Below are positions 43,595-52,437 of a stretch of DNA of 64,000 bases, in pieces. The DNA lies in contig LNJE01000002.1 of the NCBI GenBank assembly GCA_001587635.1, positions 1 through 64,000 on the forward strand, read 5' to 3'. Both the position numbers and the translations under genes were made by a program. Every line of letters starts with the position of its first letter. Positions within the stretch are counted from its first letter, which is position 1. The DNA is from Methanofastidiosum methylothiophilum. Its GTDB lineage: Archaea > Methanobacteriota_B > Thermococci > Methanofastidiosales > Methanofastidiosaceae. Below the pieces are notes generated by a model, which saw only the letters and a list, made by a program, of their open reading frames with translations, was not told where the DNA came from and ran no database searches.

Positions 43595-45889
43595 TTGGCA
43601 ATTCCTGAAAATTATAGTTATGATGAGACGAGTAATAATGATTATGCACAAGAGCCTTTAATTTTATCAGATAATGTGATAAAAGTACTAGAGCGAAGAT
43701 ACCTAAAAAAAGATCGAGAAGGAAACGTTATAGAAACTCCAAATGATCTTTTTTTAAGAGTTGCAAAAAGCATTGCAATTGCCGATTTGATTTATGATGA
43801 TAATGCTAATGTTGAAAGTTTAACTAAAGATTTTTATAAAATGATGACAAATTTTGAGTTTCTTCCCAATTCCCCTACACTTATGAATGCAGGAAGGGAA
43901 CTTGGGCAACTATCTGCATGTTTTGTCTTACCTGTTGATGATTCAATTGATAGCATATTTGATGCAATAAAATATACTGCTTTAATTCATAAGAGCGGCG
44001 GTGGTACAGGATTTTCATTTTCAAAACTCCGACCAAAGAATGATGTAGTGCTAACAACTAAAGGAATTTCCAGCGGTCCTGTTTCTTTTATGACAGTCTT
44101 TGATACGGCTACAGAGACAATAAAACAAGGTGGCACAAGAAGAGGCGCAAACATGGCTATTTTAAGAGTTGACCACCCTGATATTCTAGAGTTTATTAGA
44201 TGTAAAGAGGAAAATACCAAACTTAATAATTTTAATATTTCTGTGGCGATTACAGATAAGTTCATAGAAGCCTTTGAAAATAATAAGGATTATGATCTTT
44301 TTAATCCAAGAAATGGTAAAGTTGAGGGAAAATTAAACGCAAAGGAAGTATTCAATTTTATTGTTAGTATGGCTTGGAAAAATGGAGAGCCAGGGATAGT
44401 ATTTATAGATAGATTAAATAGAGGAAATCCAACTCCGTCTATAGGTGAAATTGAGAGCACTAATCCATGTGGTGAGCAACCACTTCTTCCTTACGAATCT
44501 TGTAATTTGGGTTCAATCAATTTATCTAAGTTTTTAATGAAATCTTCTAAAGGATATGAAATAAACTTTGATCATTTACGGGATATAGTGAAAAAATCTG
44601 TTCATTTTTTAGATAACGTTATCGATATTAATAGGTACCCATTGGCTCAAATTGAAGAAATGACTAAAGGTAATAGAAAAATAGGATTGGGAGTCATGGG
44701 ATTTGCAGATATGCTCCTATTAATGGGGATTCCATATAACTCAGAAGATGCTGTTGCTATTGCAAAAACAGTGATGAAATTCATTAAAGAAGAAGCTACT
44801 GAAGCATCAAGAGATCTTGCTTCAAAGAGGGGCGCATTCCCAAATTTTGAAAAGAGCGTATTTTACGATAGAGGCGAAACGCCAATTAGAAATGCTACCG
44901 TAACTACAATTGCGCCAACTGGTACTATAAGCTTAATAGCTAATAGCTCAAGTGGAATTGAGCCAATATTCGCAATTTCTTACATTCGAAATGTTATGGA
45001 TAAAGATGAGCTTTTGGAGACTAATCCAGTTTTTGCTGAAATTTCTAAGAAAAGAGGCATTTATAGCCAAGAATTAATGAAAAGAATTGCTAAAGAAGGG
45101 TCTATAAAGAATATAGCGGAAATACCTGAGGACATCAAAAAAATATTTGTAACCGCTCATGACATTTCACCTGAATGGCACATTCGAATTCAAGCCGCTT
45201 TTCAAGAATTTACAGATAATGCCGTTTCTAAAACCATCAACTTTCCAAAAAGTGCGAATGAAAAAGAAGTAATGCAAGCTTACCTTTTAGCATACAAAAG
45301 CGGACTTAAAGGAATCACTATTTACAGAGATGGTTCCAGAGAAGAGCAAGTTTTGAATATTGGCAAGGTGAATAAAAAAGAAATAACAAACTCTAGTCAA
45401 AAGGCGCCAAGACCAAGACCAAAAGTTACCAAAGGATTTACTGAGAAAATTAGAACTGGCTGCGGTAATTTATATGTTACAATTAATGAGGACGAATACG
45501 GGCTTTGTGAGATATTTATGCAAATGGGCAAATCTGGAGGATGTCCTGCAAGCCAGAATGAAGCAATAGCTAGATTAATCTCCCTGGCTTTGAGATCGGG
45601 AATTAGAATTGAAACAATACTTGAACAATTAAAACATATTAGATGCCCAATGCCAACATGGGACGAGGGAATACCCGTTCATTCTTGTGCTGATGCAATA
45701 GCTATAGTCCTAGATAGGTATATTAAGAAGGAACTTGATACAAAACAGGAAAGATTAGATGTTGTAGTAACTTCAAATGGCGGTGCCAATAATAATGGCA
45801 TGCCTGCGCAATGTCCTGAATGTGGTGAAGTCCTCGTATTCTCAGAAGGTTGTGTTAATTGTAAATGCTGCGGATACACAAAATGCTGA
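43595..45889 (+). CDS. nrdJ: Adenosylcobalamin-dependent (class II) ribonucleotide reductase
   Basis: About 764 residues from TTG 43595; a start at 43553 would add 14 residues lying upstream of the predicted transcript. Class II features: PNSPTLMNAG, SACFVLPVDDS, GGGTGFSFSKLRPK, ESTNPCGEQPLLPYESCNLGSINL with the catalytic cysteine region, PTGTISLIA, and a C-terminal redox/zinc region CPECGEVLVFSEGCVNCKCCGYTKC. It makes deoxyribonucleotides using B12. TTG with GGAGG 13 nt upstream is not ideal, so the exact start is uncertain. Confidence 0.93.
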   Translation: MAIPENYSYDETSNNDYAQEPLILSDNVIKVLERRYLKKDREGNVIETPNDLFLRVAKSIAIADLIYDDNANVESLTKDFYKMMTNFEFLPNSPTLMNAGRELGQLSACFVLPVDDSIDSIFDAIKYTALIHKSGGGTGFSFSKLRPKNDVVLTTKGISSGPVSFMTVFDTATETIKQGGTRRGANMAILRVDHPDILEFIRCKEENTKLNNFNISVAITDKFIEAFENNKDYDLFNPRNGKVEGKLNAKEVFNFIVSMAWKNGEPGIVFIDRLNRGNPTPSIGEIESTNPCGEQPLLPYESCNLGSINLSKFLMKSSKGYEINFDHLRDIVKKSVHFLDNVIDINRYPLAQIEEMTKGNRKIGLGVMGFADMLLLMGIPYNSEDAVAIAKTVMKFIKEEATEASRDLASKRGAFPNFEKSVFYDRGETPIRNATVTTIAPTGTISLIANSSSGIEPIFAISYIRNVMDKDELLETNPVFAEISKKRGIYSQELMKRIAKEGSIKNIAEIPEDIKKIFVTAHDISPEWHIRIQAAFQEFTDNAVSKTINFPKSANEKEVMQAYLLAYKSGLKGITIYRDGSREEQVLNIGKVNKKEITNSSQKAPRPRPKVTKGFTEKIRTGCGNLYVTINEDEYGLCEIFMQMGKSGGCPASQNEAIARLISLALRSGIRIETILEQLKHIRCPMPTWDEGIPVHSCADAIAIVLDRYIKKELDTKQERLDVVVTSNGGANNNGMPAQCPECGEVLVFSEGCVNCKCCGYTKC

Positions 45890-45987
45890 TTGTGCTTTAA
45901 AATATTTTTTTATAAATCTATACTTATCAAACTGAATTTAAAAGATAGTTATATTTAGGTTATAAAAGGATACGCTATAACAGTAAC

Positions 45988-46392
45988 TTACTTATCTATA
46001 AGTTCTTTGAGATATTGTCCATACTCATTGACATTCATTAAATTAATTTTTTCTGTAAGATCTATGGGCTTGATTTTACATATCCACGACTGATATGGTT
46101 TAACATTTAGAAGATCTGGTGTATTTTCAATTTCTTTATTAACTTCAACTATTGTGCCCGAAATTGGGGAAAAAATGTCCAAAACGGTTTTTACTGACTC
46201 AATTTGGCATAAAATAGCAAATTGCTTTACTTCACTATCCACTTTTGGGAGTTCAATAAAGGCTATCTCTCCTATTTCTCTTTGAGAATAGTCATTGATT
46301 CCAACTATGCATATATCTTCCTCAATTTTTATCCACTCATGTGATTTTGAGTAAAATAAATCATCTTTGAAAGAATAAGTCCCTATTTCCAT
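45988..46392 (-). CDS. gcvH: Glycine cleavage system H-like lipoyl protein
   Basis: 134 residues with the H-protein layout: SKSHEWIKIEEDICIVGI, IAFIELPKVDSEVKQF and the lipoylation site QIESVKTVLDIFSPISG with Lys68. No gcvT, gcvP or lipoate ligase gene is nearby. It may serve glycine metabolism encoded elsewhere or act as a lipoyl carrier in another pathway. It is divergent from the NifX-like gene. Confidence 0.9.
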   Translation of the reverse strand: MEIGTYSFKDDLFYSKSHEWIKIEEDICIVGINDYSQREIGEIAFIELPKVDSEVKQFAILCQIESVKTVLDIFSPISGTIVEVNKEIENTPDLLNVKPYQSWICKIKPIDLTEKINLMNVNEYGQYLKELIDK

Positions 46393-46466
46393 TAGAACAC
46401 CAACCTTTAATTTTTTATATTCTTTAAATCTTTATCTATGACTTTTAAAATATTTTATACAAAATC

Positions 46467-46503
46467 TTTATAAATGTTATGAATAACTATTCATATAGAG
46501 GTG
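46467..46503 (+). promoter_or_regulatory. TATA box, 18-bp inverted repeat and ribosome-binding site of the NifX-like gene
   Basis: TTTATAAA is at 46467-46474. TATGAATA (46478-46485) and TATTCATA (46488-46495) form a perfect inverted repeat with a 2-nt spacer, ending at the predicted transcription start. AGGTG at 46499-46503 precedes the ATG at 46509. A dimeric repressor on the repeat would block the start site. Confidence 0.55.
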
Positions 46504-46508
46504 TTACT

Positions 46509-46856
46509 ATGAAAGTGGCTATTGCGACTGACGATAAATTGACTATTTCACACCATTTTGGAAGAACATTAGGATTTAGGGTATTTGAGATAAAAGATAA
46601 TAAAATAGTTGGAGAAGAATATCGAGAGAATATTGGAAAAAATAATGGACAATGTGGTAGTTGTGACCATTCAAGCATGATAGCAAACATCAAAGATTGT
46701 GATTTAGTTGTATGTTATGGAATGGGACAAGGCATTTATAACGATCTAGTCCGACATAATATAAAAGCAGTCATTACAGAAGAAGAAACTGTAGACAATG
46801 CAATTATTTGTTTAATGAAAGACGATTTAGTAAATAGATTAGATAGGCTACATTAG
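46509..46856 (+). CDS. NifX/NifB-C family (dinitrogenase iron-molybdenum cofactor type) protein
   Basis: 115 residues beginning MKVAIATDDKLTISHHFGRTLGF, with CGSCDHSSMI and DLVVCYGMGQGIYNDL. The fold binds iron-sulfur cofactors. Stand-alone members are widespread in anaerobes with no link to nitrogenase. The ATG at 46509 with AGGTG is preferred over one at 46479 that lies inside the operator-like repeat. Confidence 0.9.
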   Translation: MKVAIATDDKLTISHHFGRTLGFRVFEIKDNKIVGEEYRENIGKNNGQCGSCDHSSMIANIKDCDLVVCYGMGQGIYNDLVRHNIKAVITEEETVDNAIICLMKDDLVNRLDRLH

Positions 46857-46876
46857 TCTTAAATTATATTTTTTAT

Positions 46877-46901
46877 AATTAATTCTTTACAAGAATTAAT
46901 T
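46877..46901. terminator. Perfect 11-bp inverted repeat between two genes
   Basis: AATTAATTCTT (46877-46887) and AAGAATTAATT (46891-46901) with loop TAC. It begins 20 nt after the NifX-like stop and could be its terminator hairpin, or an operator for the following flavoprotein gene. Confidence 0.5.
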
Positions 46902-46967
46902 GATATTATTATAAAATTGAAAATATATTTAAATAATACTTTATTTTCATATTAAGAGTTGATCAAT

Positions 46968-48323
46968 ATGAAATTAGTGATTATTGGAGGGGGATCGTCT
47001 GGCTCAGAAGCAGCTCTAGAGGCAAGAAAATTCGATAGAAATGCAGATATCACAATAATTGAAAGGCAAAAATATCCCCAATATTCTCTATGTGGATTGC
47101 CTTATGCTTTGTCTAAAGACATTAATTCTTTTGATAACTTAATAATTTTTCCAAAGGAGTTTTATGAAAAACAAAGAATAAAGCTTATTCTAAATAGAGA
47201 AATTAAGGAAATTGATAACCAACTCAAGAAAGTTTTACTGGATGATGACTCTATTATAGAATATGACTCTCTCATTATTGCGACTGGAGCGATTCCCTGT
47301 AATTATAAGGTGAATTATAAATATCCTGAAGGGGTCTATTTTATAAGAACTCTAGACAGTGCAAAGGAATTGTCTAATAAAATTGATAGTTCCAAAAAAG
47401 CAATTATTTACGCTTATGGGTGGGGGTGTAAAGTAGGATGCAAAGGCTGCATCTCCGGCCGCATATCCCTTGAAATGGCATACGCTCTAAAGAAAAGAGG
47501 TCTTGAAGTTAAAATTGTGTCTAGAGAAGCTAGACCGTTAAGACAACAGATTGATCTAGATATGAGCGAATTAATTATGGAATATATGAAGGAAAAAGGA
47601 ATAACTATAATTACAGACAAATCAGTAATAACAGTTGCAGGTGAAGATAAAGTTAGAGGATTAATGGCAGATAATGAGTTAATAGATGCAGATATTATTA
47701 TAATGGCCTCTGGAACTGTAGCTAATAATGCCCTAGCTAAAAACTGTGGCATTGAAATTCTAAAAGGGATAAAAACAAATTCAAAGCTTCAAACTTCAAT
47801 AGATAATATCTACGCATGTGGGGACTGTGCAAGTATTAAATATCATTTTACTGGAGAATTTTTCTCTTCTAGTCTTGGAACAAATGCAGTTAGAGGAGGT
47901 AAAGTTGCAGGCATTAATTCTGTTGGAGGAAATCTTGAATTAGATCCTTTAGTTAATATTGTGGTAATGGATTTCTTTGATTTAAAAATCGGTGCATTTG
48001 GATTAACAGAAGACGACTTGATTAAAAAAGGCAAAGAATATGTCAAGGCTCGATACAAAGGTAAATCTAGAGCAGAATATTACTCCGGGTATAAGGATAT
48101 TTTTATCAAAATTTTAGCCTCTATGGAGGGAGACATATTAGGATTCCAAGCAGTTGGAGAAGAAGGAGTATTTGCTAGAACACTTGCAGTTGGATTTGCA
48201 GTTCAAAAAGGCATCAGAGTTAATGAATTAGCAAAAATTGAGAATAGTTATAGTCCGCCCTTATCGCCTACAATTGATCCAGTCCAGATCTGTGCGGAAC
48301 TTCTACTAAAAAAATTAAAATAA
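46968..48323 (+). CDS. CoA-disulfide reductase/NADH oxidase family flavoprotein with a cysteine-rich insert
   Basis: 451 residues from the ATG at 46968. FAD binding is at VIIGGGSSGSEAALEAR, and the CoA-disulfide active cysteine is Cys42 in QYSLCGLPYALS; a second FAD contact is IYACGDCASI. The usual second dinucleotide motif (G-x-G-x-x-G/S-LEMA) is split by about eleven residues, WGCKVGCKGCI, encoded by 47421-47453, before SGRISLEMAYAL. Without the insert the motif would be normal. Cysteines form C-x3-C-x2-C. Function may be CoA-disulfide, polysulfide or oxygen reduction. Confidence 0.82.
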   Translation: MKLVIIGGGSSGSEAALEARKFDRNADITIIERQKYPQYSLCGLPYALSKDINSFDNLIIFPKEFYEKQRIKLILNREIKEIDNQLKKVLLDDDSIIEYDSLIIATGAIPCNYKVNYKYPEGVYFIRTLDSAKELSNKIDSSKKAIIYAYGWGCKVGCKGCISGRISLEMAYALKKRGLEVKIVSREARPLRQQIDLDMSELIMEYMKEKGITIITDKSVITVAGEDKVRGLMADNELIDADIIIMASGTVANNALAKNCGIEILKGIKTNSKLQTSIDNIYACGDCASIKYHFTGEFFSSSLGTNAVRGGKVAGINSVGGNLELDPLVNIVVMDFFDLKIGAFGLTEDDLIKKGKEYVKARYKGKSRAEYYSGYKDIFIKILASMEGDILGFQAVGEEGVFARTLAVGFAVQKGIRVNELAKIENSYSPPLSPTIDPVQICAELLLKKLK

Positions 48324-48329
48324 ATCCTT

Positions 48330-48875
48330 CTAAGTTCCCCATCTTTTAAATAAATTATTTTTTACATTGACTTGATCTAATATTCTTCCGACTACAAAAT
48401 TTATTATATCGTCAATATTTTTTGGATTATGATAAAAAGCAGGCATTGCAGGCAAAATAATTGCACCTTCTTCAGAGAGTGTTGCAAGGCTCCTTAGATT
48501 TATTGATGTCAAGGGAGTTTCTCGTGGAACAATAATTAATTTTCTTTTTTCTTTTAAAGATACTGCGGCGGCTCTTGTGATTAAATTATCTTGAATTCCT
48601 GTAGTAATTTTAGAAATAGTCGATATTGTTGCAGGGCATATAATCATATAATCAAAAAGATAGCTTCCTGATGCAATAGCTGCCTCCATTTCATTATTTT
48701 TATAGACTTTGTATGCGTATTTACTTAGAGTATCTATTTCATAGTTTGTTTCATCACTTATTATTTTTTTTGCACTTTCGCTTATAATTAGATGCACGTT
48801 TCCCCCTATATTTTCTAACAACTTGATACCATATATGACGCCACTTGCACCAGTTATAGCAAGAATTCCTTCCAT
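48330..48875 (-). CDS. ubiX: Flavin prenyltransferase
   Basis: 181 residues with AITGASGVIYGIKLLE, SGSYLFDYMIICPATISTISKI and the RETPLTSINLRSLATLSEEGAIILPAMPAFY active-site segments. It joins dimethylallyl phosphate to FMN, producing the prenylated flavin used by UbiD decarboxylases. No ubiD gene is adjacent. It converges with the flavoprotein gene. Confidence 0.94.
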   Translation of the reverse strand: MEGILAITGASGVIYGIKLLENIGGNVHLIISESAKKIISDETNYEIDTLSKYAYKVYKNNEMEAAIASGSYLFDYMIICPATISTISKITTGIQDNLITRAAAVSLKEKRKLIIVPRETPLTSINLRSLATLSEEGAIILPAMPAFYHNPKNIDDIINFVVGRILDQVNVKNNLFKRWGT

Positions 48876-48999
48876 AAAACATATGCTGATTATAACTATT
48901 AAAGATTTACCATTTTAAAATAAGGATGCATATTCCGAAAGTTATATAAGTTACCTAAAAAGATTGCTTTTATACTATAATATTTTTAATGGTGAATCT

Positions 49000-50844
49000 A
49001 TGCAGATTCTTTTAATACATAGTGACTATTTAGAATACGAAATTACTTCAAAGACAAAAATAGCTGAAGAAATTGAAGATTCTTTGAAACAAGGTAGAAT
49101 GGAAGATTGTCTTTCAGTTTTCATAGCAGTTGAAGAGGGGGATGATGACTCAGTTATTGAAAACACTATCCACGAGATAACGGAAGTATCAAAATCAGTA
49201 AAATCAAAAAAAATTTTCCTTTATCCTTACGCACATTTGAGTAAAGAATTAGCCCCTCCTAATGTCGCTATCAAAATATTAAAAGATCTTGAGTCAAAAT
49301 TGATACTAAATTTTGAGGTTAAAAGGGCTCCTTTTGGATATTATAAAGCCTTTAAAGTATCGTGTAAGGGTCATCCTTTATCTGAACTTTCAAGAAGCAT
49401 TAAATCCCAAGGAAAAGGAGAGATTATTTCTGAAGCTTTAAAAGCAGAAGAAAAAATAAAATCAAGTTGGTACATCCTTGACACTTTCATGAATTTAATT
49501 TCTCAGGAAAAATTTGATTTTAAAGATTATGAGGGTCTTAAAAAGCTGACAGAATACGAAGTTACTCATTCTAGAAAAGTAGATATGGTCCCGCCTCATG
49601 TTGAATATATGAAAAATCTTGAATTAGTGGATTACGAAAAAGGCTCTGATCCGGGAAATCTTAGGTGGTATCCCAAGGGGGTTCTCATTAAAAGACTTCT
49701 AGAAAATAGTGTCACAGATAGTATTCTACAATACGGGGGGATGGAAGTCGAAACCCCCATCATGTACAGTATTACCCATCCAATGCTCTCTAAATATTTA
49801 AATAGATTTCCTGCAAGACAGTACATAGTGAAATCTGGCAATGATGACTACTTCTTGAGATTTGCAGCTTGTTTTGGTCAATACCTTATGAAACATGACA
49901 TGATTATTTCATATAAAGACTTACCTCTTAGATTATACGAATTAACTCGCTATAGCTTTAGAAGAGAACAAAGAGGTGAGCTAGTAGGATTAAGGAGATT
50001 AAGGGCATTTACAATGCCAGATATGCATACACTAGCGCCAAATATGGAATATGCAAAGAAAGAGTTTATTGAACAATTTAAATTATCAATGAAATGGATG
50101 CAAGAAATCGGCATCAAATATGAAGTTGCTATAAGATTTGTTAAATCTTTCTATGAAGAAAATAAAGATTTTGTTGAAAATTTGATGTCTTTAATTAAGA
50201 AACCAGTTCTCGTAGAGATGTGGGATGAAAGACCATTTTACTTTGTCATGAAATTTGAATTTAATTTTGTTGATTCCATGAATAAAGCATCAGCACTTTC
50301 AACTGTTCAAATAGATATCGAAAATACAGAAAGATTTGAAATAAAGTATTTTGATGAAGATGGCAAAGAAAAATACCCATTAATGTTGCATGCTTCTATT
50401 TCTGGAGCAATTGAAAGAAATTTATACGCACTTTTAGAAACTGCCTTCTTAGAAGCTAAAAAAGGAAAGAAACCAATGTTACCTACATGGCTATCTCCTA
50501 CCCAGGTCAGAATCCTACCTGTAGGTGAAGAACAGCTTGATTATTCATTAAAAATTTTGGATGAATTAGATAAAGCAGAAATTAGGGCCGATATAGATGA
50601 TAGGGATTTGAGGCTTGGAAAGAAGATAAGGGATGCTGAAAAGGACTGGATTCCTTATATAGTCGTTGTCGGAGATGATGAAATTAAAAATTCCATCCTT
50701 AACATTAGATCTAGAGAGGACTCTTCTCAAAAGGATATTTCAATAAATGAATTCATAAAATCGTTCAAGGAATTAGTCAAGGGAAAACCGTCAAGGCCAT
50801 TACCTTTACCAAAACGACTTTCTGTAAGAGCAAGTTTTAGGTAA
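49000..50844 (+). CDS. thrS: Threonyl-tRNA synthetase, archaeal type
   Basis: 614 residues from ATG 49000, chosen because GGTGA lies just before it. The N-terminal 150 residues form the archaeal editing domain (MQILLIHSDYLEYEI, LYPYAHLSKELA). The class II core has motif 2 RFAACFGQYL...RLYELTRYSFRREQRGEL and GLRRLRAFTMPDMHTL, and the anticodon domain follows TWLSPTQVRILPVGE. A TATA-like GTTATATAAG is near 48942. It heads an operon with a flavoprotein, purA and pth2. Confidence 0.96.
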   Translation: MQILLIHSDYLEYEITSKTKIAEEIEDSLKQGRMEDCLSVFIAVEEGDDDSVIENTIHEITEVSKSVKSKKIFLYPYAHLSKELAPPNVAIKILKDLESKLILNFEVKRAPFGYYKAFKVSCKGHPLSELSRSIKSQGKGEIISEALKAEEKIKSSWYILDTFMNLISQEKFDFKDYEGLKKLTEYEVTHSRKVDMVPPHVEYMKNLELVDYEKGSDPGNLRWYPKGVLIKRLLENSVTDSILQYGGMEVETPIMYSITHPMLSKYLNRFPARQYIVKSGNDDYFLRFAACFGQYLMKHDMIISYKDLPLRLYELTRYSFRREQRGELVGLRRLRAFTMPDMHTLAPNMEYAKKEFIEQFKLSMKWMQEIGIKYEVAIRFVKSFYEENKDFVENLMSLIKKPVLVEMWDERPFYFVMKFEFNFVDSMNKASALSTVQIDIENTERFEIKYFDEDGKEKYPLMLHASISGAIERNLYALLETAFLEAKKGKKPMLPTWLSPTQVRILPVGEEQLDYSLKILDELDKAEIRADIDDRDLRLGKKIRDAEKDWIPYIVVVGDDEIKNSILNIRSREDSSQKDISINEFIKSFKELVKGKPSRPLPLPKRLSVRASFR

Positions 50845-50853
50845 GGTGTTCAA

Positions 50854-52437
50854 TTGGAGAAAATTAAATGCGATGTATTAATTATTGGCGGTGGGCTTGC
50901 AGGTTTAAGAGCGGCAATAGAGGCAAAAAAACAAGTCAAAGAAGTTTTAGTCCTGACAAAAGGATATGCAGGAAGAGGAGGATGTAGTGCAATATCTGAA
51001 GGCATACTAAATGCTCCTTTAGACAAAAACGATTCCTCAAAATTATACTCTAAAGATATTCAAAAAGGATCTATAAATGTATGTGACCCCAAGCTTTCAG
51101 AAATTTTATCTAAAAATGCAAAGTCTGCTATTTTATCCCTAGAAAAATATGGTGTTGAATTTAAAAAAGAAAATGGAAATCTTGTTCTTAATTCATCTGG
51201 AGGGCATTCTGTTCCTAGGACAGTTAGGATAGATCCCCCAGGGCCTGGTTGCGGTCGGGTCATTCCGTTTAAACTTATGGAAGAAGCAAAAAAAAGAGGT
51301 ATTAAGTTTCTCGAAGGCAAAACTTTGATGAAACTTTTTCAAAGTAATGGTAGGGTAATATCTGGACTTGCTTATGATGAGAAAAATTTTTTGGAAATAT
51401 CTTTTAAATCTATAGTTATTGCTACAGGTGGGGCGGGGAGTATATATAAAAACTCTACAAATCCTTCTGACGTTGAAGGGGATGGATACTTTTTGGGATT
51501 TGACGTGGGGGCTTCTCTAATTGATATGGAGTATATTCAATTCTTTCCCACAGTTGCACTAAAATCTTATTTAATTTTACCTTTTGTCTTTAATGATGGG
51601 GCCATTCTCTTAAATAGCAAAGGCGAAAGATTCATAGGAAAATATGACCCCGCCCTAATGGAAAAGACAACTAGAGACATAATGTCAAGGGCAATATTCA
51701 CAGAAGTCCTTGAAGGAAGAGGGATTGATGGCGGAGTTTTTATTTCTTATAAGGAAATTCCAGAGAATATACTTAAAGCTAAATATTCAAAAGAGCTGAC
51801 ATTTTTCCTTTCCAAAGGAATAGATTTAACAAAGGAAAATCTTCTTGTTAAACCTTCATGTCATTTTTTCATGGGAGGATTAAAGATTAATGAAAAATGT
51901 GAAACAAATGTCCTAGGACTTTATGCATGCGGTGAGGTAGTTGGAGGCACACATGGAGCCAATAGACTTGCAGGTAATGCATTGGCAGAAGCTTTAGTAT
52001 TTGGTGAAATCGCCGGAAAGTATGCGGCAGAATTTGCATTGACAAATAAATTTGAGCATGTTAATACAGAATCGTTTATTGATTCTTTACCTAAGATAGG
52101 GGATAAGTCCATAGAAAAAGAATTGATACAACAAATTAAAGATATATTATGGGAGTACCTTGGTATAGTTAGAGATGAAAAAGGTATAAAAAAGGCAATT
52201 CATGAAATTTCTCAAATTAGAAATACTTTTGAAAATATAAAAACTTCAAAAAATCTTTTGAATTATATCAAATTAAGAAATATACTTTTTGTTTCTGAGG
52301 TAATTGCATTGGCAGCGCTTGAAAGAAAAGAATCAAGGGGAGCCCATTACAGGACAGATTATCCAAAAGAAAATGATGAATGGAAAAAAGCTATTTTAAT
52401 ACAAAAAGAATTTAAAATTAGTCATGAGGCGAGGTAA
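50854..52437 (+). CDS. Fumarate reductase/L-aspartate oxidase family flavoprotein
   Basis: 527 residues. FAD binding: CDVLIIGGGLAGLRAAIEA and GCSAISEGILN. Dicarboxylate-binding residues lie in SSGGHSVPRTVRIDP and KPSCHFFMGGLKIN; YACGEVVGGTHGANRLAGNALAEALVFGE and ESRGAHYRTDYP are general to the family. It could be the catalytic subunit of thiol:fumarate reductase (TfrA), which in methanogens uses coenzymes M and B, or aspartate oxidase (NadB) for NAD synthesis. No TfrB, nadA or nadC is next to it. TTG start after AAGGTG. Confidence 0.82.
   Translation: MEKIKCDVLIIGGGLAGLRAAIEAKKQVKEVLVLTKGYAGRGGCSAISEGILNAPLDKNDSSKLYSKDIQKGSINVCDPKLSEILSKNAKSAILSLEKYGVEFKKENGNLVLNSSGGHSVPRTVRIDPPGPGCGRVIPFKLMEEAKKRGIKFLEGKTLMKLFQSNGRVISGLAYDEKNFLEISFKSIVIATGGAGSIYKNSTNPSDVEGDGYFLGFDVGASLIDMEYIQFFPTVALKSYLILPFVFNDGAILLNSKGERFIGKYDPALMEKTTRDIMSRAIFTEVLEGRGIDGGVFISYKEIPENILKAKYSKELTFFLSKGIDLTKENLLVKPSCHFFMGGLKINEKCETNVLGLYACGEVVGGTHGANRLAGNALAEALVFGEIAGKYAAEFALTNKFEHVNTESFIDSLPKIGDKSIEKELIQQIKDILWEYLGIVRDEKGIKKAIHEISQIRNTFENIKTSKNLLNYIKLRNILFVSEVIALAALERKESRGAHYRTDYPKENDEWKKAILIQKEFKISHEAR

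Noticed and set aside
47414..47752. Minus-strand ORF over the cysteine-rich insert of the flavoprotein, considered as an inserted gene
   Set aside because: It extends far into conserved parts of the flavoprotein and has no domain; only 33 bp look foreign.
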